Source: Novisyntrophococcus fermenticellae (GTDB lineage Bacteria > Bacillota > Clostridia > Lachnospirales > Lachnospiraceae). From it: a DNA stretch of 64,000 nt. The notes below the pieces were generated by a model. That model worked only from the letters and a program-made list of their open reading frames with translations. It did no database searches and was not told the origin of the DNA. The stretch lies in the NCBI RefSeq assembly GCF_018866245.1, contig NZ_CP076458.1, positions 1,922,001 to 1,986,000 of the forward strand, read 5' to 3'. Both the position numbers and the translations under genes were made by a program. Shown here in pieces: positions 58,910 through 64,000 of this stretch (position 1 is its first letter; every line of letters starts with the position of its first letter).

Positions 58910-58990
58910 ATAGTAGCGGTCTGAGTGAAATGTTATAAGTTGTCTTGTGGTGATTCAACAATATAACATATGAGCAAAAACTGCTACTAT
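58910..58990. repeat. Nested inverted repeat near the right end of the element
   Basis: ATAGTAGCGGT (58910-58920) pairs with ACTGCTACTAT (58980-58990) with one mismatch. Inside, GTTATA and TATAAC (about 58933 and 58963) and TTGT/ACAA pair again, so one long imperfect hairpin can form, followed by TTTTTT. It lies between the recombinase start and the right terminal repeat, a position expected for a subterminal recognition structure. Confidence 0.55.
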
Positions 58991-59151
58991 TTTTTAAAAA
59001 ATAAACTGGTGGCGAAAATGTATCAAAGGCTACGCTAGCTATCGCGCCAGCGATTTGGTACAATACACATTAAGCGAGATAAGTTTGAAGTAGATTTTGG
59101 GGAGATTATCTTCTCTTTAAAATGCAAAAGAAGAAAATGGAGGAAGTTGGA

Positions 59152-59718
59152 ATGGAGAAAAAGAGATGTTTCTGGGTGGATGAAAAATCACCTGTTTATA
59201 TAGAATACCATGATTCTGAATGGGGGCAGCCTGTTCATGATGATCAAAAGCTTTATGAGATGTTTTTGCTGGAGACTTTTCAGGCGGGCCTTTCCTGGAT
59301 TACGATATTGAGAAAAAGAGAGGCTTTCCGGACGGCTTTTGATTCCTTTGATGTTCAAAAAATTGCTGCCTACAGCGATGAAAAGATTGACGCACTTCTC
59401 CAAAATGATCAAATTATCCGAAACCGGAATAAAATCCGTGCTGCGGTAACAAATGCTCAGATATTTATACAAATTCAAACCGAATATGGTTCTTTTTCAA
59501 ACTACCTCTGGGGATTTTCGGGAGGAAAAGTTATAATAAACAATGCTGATAAAGCCGAAGCAATTCCAGTTAAAACAGAATTGTCAGATTCCATATCAAA
59601 GGATTTAAAAAAGCGCGGAATGCGTTTTGTGGGCTCTGTTACAATCTACGCATATCTGCAGGCTATCGGGATTGTAAATGATCATGAGAAAAATTGCTTT
59701 TGTTATCCCCATCTCTAA
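59152..59718 (+). CDS. tag: DNA-3-methyladenine glycosylase I
   Basis: Tag removes 3-methyladenine from DNA. The 188-residue protein from ATG 59152 (GGAGGAAGTTGGA in front) has the N-terminal zinc Cys in KKRCFWV, YHDSEWGQPVHDDQKLYEMF, the HhH core LLETFQAGLSWITILRKREA, and the C-terminal zinc ligands in NDHEKNCFCY. Its upstream region now contains the mobile element, so its original promoter may lie at 56464 or be lost. Confidence 0.95.
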   Translation: MEKKRCFWVDEKSPVYIEYHDSEWGQPVHDDQKLYEMFLLETFQAGLSWITILRKREAFRTAFDSFDVQKIAAYSDEKIDALLQNDQIIRNRNKIRAAVTNAQIFIQIQTEYGSFSNYLWGFSGGKVIINNADKAEAIPVKTELSDSISKDLKKRGMRFVGSVTIYAYLQAIGIVNDHEKNCFCYPHL

Positions 59719-59816
59719 AAGTCACACCCGGGAAGGCAGGCAAGTAGATTTAAGGAACCATTTCCCTTGTAATTGAATATGCTATATGGAAATAAAGTCT
59801 GACGAGGAGAAAAGCC

Positions 59817-61724
59817 TTGGCTTATCGAATTATGCTGGACGCAGGTCATGGGGGCGATGATCCCGGCGCCACCTATCAGGATCGAAGAGAAAAGGACGAT
59901 GCCCTGCGCCTTACTCTAGAAGTTGGTGACGTATTAGAAAAAAACGGAATAGATATCCTATATACCCGTACTACTGATATCTTTCAGACGCCTTTTGAAA
60001 AAGCCAGAATCGCCAATGACGCCGATGTGGACTATTTTATCTCTATTCACAGGGAAACTTCTCCATTCCCTAACCAATACAGCGGTGTGAAAGCACAAGT
60101 ATATGATAAAGTCGGCACTAAGTTTGAGATGGCTGAAAATATCATCTCCGCCCTCTCTGATTTAGGCTTCCAAAACCTTGGAGTCTCTGCACGTCCGGGG
60201 TTGGTATTACTAAGGCGAACCCGGATGCCGGCTATCTTATTACTGGTTGGATATATTAACAACGAAGAGGACAATGCTCTCTTTGACAGCGATATCGAAG
60301 GGATTGCGCAATCTATCGCAAACGGAATCCTGGAAACTTTAAACCCTACAAATGTCCGCCAAACGACCTTCCCTGCAGCAGATGGACAAAATACCGCAGA
60401 AAATACAACCCCCGGATCTGCATACTGGACGCAAATGGACGAACCACTGACGGATCCCTGGTACGATCCCGAAGAAATGAATCAGAATATGCCCGCTCCT
60501 GCAACGACGGACAGAAATCAGAACCTCAACGGTTCCATTCCGGGTTACGCAACTCAGTATCCTGATTCCATAACAACAAACAGAAACCAAAACACTAACG
60601 GCTCTATACCTTGGTATATGAACCAGAACAACGGCCCCATGAACGGCTCTATGAATCAGAATACCGGTTCCATGAACGGTTCTACGAACCAGAACACTGG
60701 CTCTATGCCCGGCTCTATGAACCAGAACACTGGCTCCATGAATGGTTCCATGCCCCAGAACACTGGTCCCTTGCCCGGCTCCATGAACCAGAACACTGGC
60801 TCTATGCCCGGCTCTATGAATCAGAACACTGGCTCTATGAACCGGAACACTGGCCCCATGCCCGGCTCTATGAATCAGAACACTGGCTCTATGAACTGGA
60901 ACACTGGCTCCATGAATGGTTCCATGCCCCAAAACACTGGTCCCTTGCCCGGTTCCATGAATCAGAACACTGGCTCTATGCCCGGCTCCATGAATCGGAA
61001 CAACGGTTCCAGGAACGGTTCTATGCCCCAAAACACTGGCCCCTTGCCCGGCTCCATGAATCAGAACACTGGCTCTATGCCCGGCTCTTTGAATCAGAAC
61101 ACTGGCTCCGTACCTGGCTCTATCAATCAGAATACCGGCTCTATGCCCGGCTCTATGAACCAAGACTTTCCTGATTCTATGCCTGGCGCTCAAAACCAGA
61201 CTATTCCTGCTTCTACAACTGGCCCCATAACTCAAACTATCGAACCCATTCCCGGATATACAAACCACAACATCAGTTCTGTTCCAAATTATGCAAGTCA
61301 CAGCAGCGGCTCTATACCTGGCAATAGAAATCAGAACAACTCAAATCCCATGCCATACAATAATGGGCAGAATCTCAGCGGCAGCATGCAGAACAACATG
61401 AACCAAGGTTCAACTGTTACTGGGGAAACTGAAGCTATAAGACAGCAGGAACAGAATGCGCAGGAAAATTCCTCACAAACTGGTACGAACCAGGAAGCAG
61501 ATAAAGATCTTACATTATACAGAGTTCAGGTTGGTCTTTTCCGCCAGCGTCAAAACGCAGATAACTTATTATATGAATTACTGGAAAGGGGTTATCCTGC
61601 ATTTTTATTCTGCGATGGCGAATTTTATAAAGTGCAGGTTGGCGCCTACCGTCAACTGGGAAATGCCATCATTATGGAACGGCAGCTCCGTAAAGAAGGG
61701 TATTCTACTCTGATAACCACTTAG
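59817..61724 (+). CDS. N-acetylmuramoyl-L-alanine amidase-like protein with low-complexity repeats and SPOR domain
   Basis: The start is TTG at 59817 with GAGGAGAAAAGCC in front. Residues 1-175 are an Amidase_3 domain with zinc ligands H11 (DAGHGG), E25 and H78 (FISIHRE). In this family the catalytic Glu lies in a P-A-x-L-(V/I)-E-V-G-F motif; here the segment is MPAILLLVGYINN, so L143 stands where Glu is expected. Residues 190-525 are Asn/Gly/Ser/Met/Pro-rich, with many MNQNTGSMPGS units. The C-terminal 75 residues are a SPOR domain (LYRVQVGLFRQRQNADNLLY; FYKVQVGAYRQLGNAIIMER), which binds denuded glycan. There is no signal peptide. It may be a spore or mother-cell protein, or a non-catalytic glycan binder (inference). 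Confidence 0.88.
   Translation: MAYRIMLDAGHGGDDPGATYQDRREKDDALRLTLEVGDVLEKNGIDILYTRTTDIFQTPFEKARIANDADVDYFISIHRETSPFPNQYSGVKAQVYDKVGTKFEMAENIISALSDLGFQNLGVSARPGLVLLRRTRMPAILLLVGYINNEEDNALFDSDIEGIAQSIANGILETLNPTNVRQTTFPAADGQNTAENTTPGSAYWTQMDEPLTDPWYDPEEMNQNMPAPATTDRNQNLNGSIPGYATQYPDSITTNRNQNTNGSIPWYMNQNNGPMNGSMNQNTGSMNGSTNQNTGSMPGSMNQNTGSMNGSMPQNTGPLPGSMNQNTGSMPGSMNQNTGSMNRNTGPMPGSMNQNTGSMNWNTGSMNGSMPQNTGPLPGSMNQNTGSMPGSMNRNNGSRNGSMPQNTGPLPGSMNQNTGSMPGSLNQNTGSVPGSINQNTGSMPGSMNQDFPDSMPGAQNQTIPASTTGPITQTIEPIPGYTNHNISSVPNYASHSSGSIPGNRNQNNSNPMPYNNGQNLSGSMQNNMNQGSTVTGETEAIRQQEQNAQENSSQTGTNQEADKDLTLYRVQVGLFRQRQNADNLLYELLERGYPAFLFCDGEFYKVQVGAYRQLGNAIIMERQLRKEGYSTLITT
60610..61165 (+). repeat. Tandem 33-bp coding repeats in the amidase gene
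   Basis: The unit codes for 11 residues of the type MNQNTGSMPGS, with variants MPQNTGPLPGS and shortened MNRNTGPMPGS or MNWNTGS units. About seventeen units occur in series, some near-identical in DNA (AATCAGAACACTGGCTCTAT). Large open frames on the minus strand and in the +2 frame across this region are by-products. Unit number is likely to vary between strains by slippage or recombination. Confidence 0.9.
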
Positions 61725-61730
61725 TAATCT

Positions 61731-61800
61731 GTAACAGTTCAGCCATACGATCAAGTTATCCTGACCGCATGGCTGAACCACCTGGTTGTTTTTTGTTTTT
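61731..61800 (+). terminator. Terminator hairpin after the amidase gene
   Basis: CAGTTCAGCCAT (61735-61746) pairs with ATGGCTGAAC (61769-61778) and is followed by TTGTTTTTTGTTTTTC. The 17 bases at 61730-61746 are identical to 22607-22623 near argS. It also faces the convergent PAP2 gene. Confidence 0.75.
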
Positions 61801-61810
61801 CAAATATCCT

Positions 61811-62506
61811 CTAGTGTTCTAGAAGTTTACTTCTAACCTTTTCCCTGCCCTCCTGAAGCTGCTCCTTCTGCTGATATATAATCGAATATACCACCGCATT
61901 TAATCCCAATGCAAACAATACATCAAATACGGAGTGCTGTTTTAAAAACATGGTAGACAATACAATCAGGATAGTTAATATCAGTGCTCCTTTCCTGAGT
62001 CTGCGATACTTTCGAAGGGACTGACAATGCCTGATCGCAATGTAAGACGCCACGGAATTAAACACATGTATACTGGGTAATATATTTGTCGGCGTATCTA
62101 TGGTATATAGGTACCGAACCATCTGGATGAATAGATTATCCCTTGTAAAGACCATCGGGCGAAGGTTCTGTCCGTTAGGATATAGCCAGGATGTAATCAG
62201 GAAGATTGTCATCCCAATTCCAAGACTGAATATAGCCTGATAGTATTCCTTCACATCCTTATTGATAAATGCAAAGAATATTACAACTGCTGCCATATAT
62301 AAAAACCATAATGTATAAGGAATAATAAAGACTTCACAAAATGGGATTAAATCATCTATGTCCATATGTATCACATGATATCCGCGCGTTATTCTCTTTT
62401 CCAGTATTCCAAAACACAACATATAAAAAATTCCATATACAAACACAATCCAAACATGTTTTCGTTTTAAAAATCTATCCAAATGCACACCGCCTTTATC
62501 ACTCAT
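61811..62506 (-). CDS. PAP2-family phosphatase membrane protein
   Basis: The protein, about 231 residues, has around six membrane segments and the PAP2 motifs PSIHVFNS (P-S-x-H) and KQHSVFDV (H-x3-D). The first motif KX6RP is not obvious, as in inositolphosphotransferase-like PAP2 proteins. Members dephosphorylate lipid phosphates such as phosphatidate or undecaprenyl pyrophosphate. ATG 62506 is used; the frame begins at a TTG at 62518, and a TTG further in (VHLDRF) has a fair ribosome site, so the start is uncertain. Confidence 0.82.
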   Translation of the reverse strand: MSDKGGVHLDRFLKRKHVWIVFVYGIFYMLCFGILEKRITRGYHVIHMDIDDLIPFCEVFIIPYTLWFLYMAAVVIFFAFINKDVKEYYQAIFSLGIGMTIFLITSWLYPNGQNLRPMVFTRDNLFIQMVRYLYTIDTPTNILPSIHVFNSVASYIAIRHCQSLRKYRRLRKGALILTILIVLSTMFLKQHSVFDVLFALGLNAVVYSIIYQQKEQLQEGREKVRSKLLEH

Positions 62507-62590
62507 AGATGCTCTCAAAGATACTATTTCTGTTTCAGTATATCATAGAGATATAATATGTCAATTGGATTAAATAATATTAAGAAAATT

Positions 62591-64000
62591 TTAAATTTTT
62601 TTCAGCTTAGCGAATGATGCAAACATCTTTTTCACCCCGGCACGGTCAAACTTTACAGTCACTTCATAATCCTTACCGCCATCCACAATATCCAGAACCT
62701 CTCCCACTCCGAATTTAATATGGCGAACTGTATCTCCGACTCCGTATTTCAGTTTTTCAGCTTTCGTAACCGTAAACTGACGAGGTTTGAATGTATTGCC
62801 AAAAGAGGATTTCTTCCCGGTCATTCCTCCGAAACGGCTATCCGGGAACTCTCCCATCCGTTCCTTTTTATTGCCGCTATCGCGATATGAATCTTTACCC
62901 AAATCCACAAGCTCTCTTGGAAGTTCACGCACAAAACGGGACACCTTGTTGTACTGTGTCTCCCCACGAATCATTCGCTGCCGTGCCGATGTCAATGTCA
63001 GATGCTTCTTGGCTCTTGTAATCCCTACATAGCATAAGCGCCGCTCTTCTTCCAGTTCCCCGGGATCATCTCCTGTAATTGTCATATAGCTGGGAAAGAT
63101 ACCATCTTCCATCCCTGCCAGATAGACATAAGGGAATTCCAGCCCTTTGGCGCTGTGAAGGGTCATAAGAAGTACATAATCACTGTCTGAATCTACGGAA
63201 TCGATATCTGAAACCAAAGCCACCTCTTGTAAAAATCCGCTCAAATCCGGTTGTTCGTTTTCTTCTTCATAAGTGACAATTTTAGATATAAACTCATCAA
63301 TATTCTCAATTCTGGCTTTGGACTCCTCCGTGTCCTCGGCTTCAAGCTCTTTTACATATCCCGTCTCTTCTATAATATGTTCTAAAAGTTCCTTAACAGA
63401 ATAATATTCCGTCTGTGTTCTCATTTTCTGGATAAAGTTAGTAAATGATTCAATTTTATTAAGGCTTCTGCCAATGCCTGGTATGTAAGGCGCTTCCAGC
63501 AATGCGTCATAGAAATTGATGTCTTGTTCTGTGGCATGCACGGAAACTCTGGAGATGCTGGCAGCACCAATTCCCCTTTTTGGGACATTGATAATTCGCT
63601 GTACAGCCAGATCATCCTGAGCATTGTCTATAGTTTTCAGATATGCTAAAAGATCTTTGATTTCCTTTCGGGCATAGAAGTTTACCCCGCCCACAATTTT
63701 ATATGGAACATTGGCCAGGAGAAACTTCTCTTCAAATAGGCGGGACTGGGCATTCGTTCGATAAAGTACTGCAACATCACCATATTTGCACTGACCTTCT
63801 CTTACCATCCGGCTTATCTCTCCGGTCACATATTCAGCTTCTTCAAAACCATTCTGGAATTCCCGGAAATCAAGTTTACTGCCTTCCTCATTCTCCGTCC
63901 ACAGACGTTTTACCTTTCGTCCCTCATTATTTGCGATGACTTCATTGGCAGCATTCAAAATATTTTGGGTAGAACGGTAATTTTGTTCCAGCTTGATTAC
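62591..64000 (-). CDS. pcrA: DNA helicase PcrA/UvrD, C-terminal part (runs off right edge)
   Basis: The window holds the last 469 codons, starting in motif III (VIKLEQNYRSTQNIL), which enters from beyond 64000. Present are motif IV (VAVLYRTNAQSRLFEEKFL), motif V (VLLMTLHSAKGLEFPYVYLA), motif VI (EEERRLCYVGITRAKKHLTL) and the C-terminal Tudor-like polymerase-binding domain (LKYGVGDTVRHIKFGVGEVL) that marks PcrA. PcrA unwinds DNA in repair and clears roadblocks. The stop at 62591 is normal. Confidence 0.95.
   Translation of the reverse strand, partial: VIKLEQNYRSTQNILNAANEVIANNEGRKVKRLWTENEEGSKLDFREFQNGFEEAEYVTGEISRMVREGQCKYGDVAVLYRTNAQSRLFEEKFLLANVPYKIVGGVNFYARKEIKDLLAYLKTIDNAQDDLAVQRIINVPKRGIGAASISRVSVHATEQDINFYDALLEAPYIPGIGRSLNKIESFTNFIQKMRTQTEYYSVKELLEHIIEETGYVKELEAEDTEESKARIENIDEFISKIVTYEEENEQPDLSGFLQEVALVSDIDSVDSDSDYVLLMTLHSAKGLEFPYVYLAGMEDGIFPSYMTITGDDPGELEEERRLCYVGITRAKKHLTLTSARQRMIRGETQYNKVSRFVRELPRELVDLGKDSYRDSGNKKERMGEFPDSRFGGMTGKKSSFGNTFKPRQFTVTKAEKLKYGVGDTVRHIKFGVGEVLDIVDGGKDYEVTVKFDRAGVKKMFASFAKLKKI

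Larger units (their letters stand above)
56578..59064 (-). mobile_element. IS91-type element carrying an HUH transposase and a tyrosine recombinase
   Basis: The 2.5-kb unit is bounded by imperfect inverted repeats: ATTGTACCAAGTTCGCGG at 56578 and, on the minus strand from 59064, ATTGTACCAAATCGCTGG. The first ten bases match exactly, and similarity continues weakly (TAGCC..GAT). It carries the recombinase gene followed by the HUH transposase gene on the minus strand, overlapping by eight bases. No target duplication is evident. IS91 elements proper lack inverted ends and move by rolling circle. From memory, some family members carry such an accessory recombinase gene. Confidence 0.7.

Noticed and set aside
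60610..61165. CRISPR-like regular spacing in the repeats
   Set aside because: Units are contiguous 33-bp coding repeats in frame, without unique spacers and without cas genes.
60611..61174. 187-codon plus-strand frame within the amidase repeats
   Set aside because: A shifted reading of the same repeats (EPEHWLYARLY units); the in-frame amidase-SPOR protein explains the region.
60339..61301. 320-codon open frame antisense to the amidase gene
   Set aside because: It exists only because the 33-bp repeats avoid stops in several frames. The product is a monotonous HRASVLIHGAG pattern with no ribosome site of note.

Overview
The window reads as chromosome of an anaerobic, AT-leaning Firmicute, most probably a gut-type Lachnospiraceae (Clostridia). 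Supports are Gram-positive style AGGAGG ribosome binding sites, a clostridial single-chain PurL, ClpC, CarD, RarA, RadA, a Lachnospiraceae-like 16S sequence, and anaerobic Fe-S/flavin enzymes. Nearly every gene is on the minus strand.

Region 1 (1-14.1 kb) is an accessory redox and demethylation island under a LysR regulator: the start of a flavin-reductase-like gene, two large Old Yellow Enzyme/dienoyl-CoA-reductase-type oxidoreductases, AsrA/AsrB-type electron-transfer subunits without AsrC, a TorD-type chaperone, a molybdopterin oxidoreductase stub, an MFS transporter, a GcvT/T-protein-like demethylase and a UroD-family methyltransferase. The island is visibly decaying. The molybdoenzyme gene is cut off by a deletion that also removed the torD start, and the UroD gene has a frameshift and an IS3 insertion. 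A 260-bp block of stacked hairpins sits between two of the genes. A RelE/Phd toxin-antitoxin pair separates the island from core genes.

Region 2 (15.4-31.5 kb) is housekeeping and regulation: rpsB-tsf, a HAD-phosphatase/CPBP-protease fusion, a transmembrane Ser/Thr kinase with TPR-like repeats coupled to a very acidic exported protein, argS, a CBS protein, rarA, a small 55-residue protein, an ABC-class ATPase, an RpoD-family sigma factor with CarD, and a CsbD-GlsB stress pair. Region 3 (31.5-38.8 kb) holds a coiled-coil protein, a second UroD-family remnant, and a complete rRNA operon in the unusual order 16S-5S-tRNAIle-tRNAAla-23S-tRNATrp, with tandem promoters and long-range processing stems. 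Region 4 (38.8-56.3 kb) holds radA, nadABC, clpC under a GntR regulator, a CoA module (coaBC, a frameshifted ECF S-component probably for pantothenate, coaX), a SEC-C protein, an Lrp regulator, a CNNM/CBS protein and purL.

Region 5 (56.4-64 kb) holds a 2.5-kb mobile element that pairs an IS91-type HUH transposase with a tyrosine recombinase between imperfect terminal inverted repeats, then tag, a low-complexity amidase-SPOR protein whose presumed catalytic Glu is replaced, a PAP2 phosphatase, and the 3' two-thirds of pcrA running off the right edge. The two truncated edge genes (flavin reductase at left, pcrA at right) continue outside the window.
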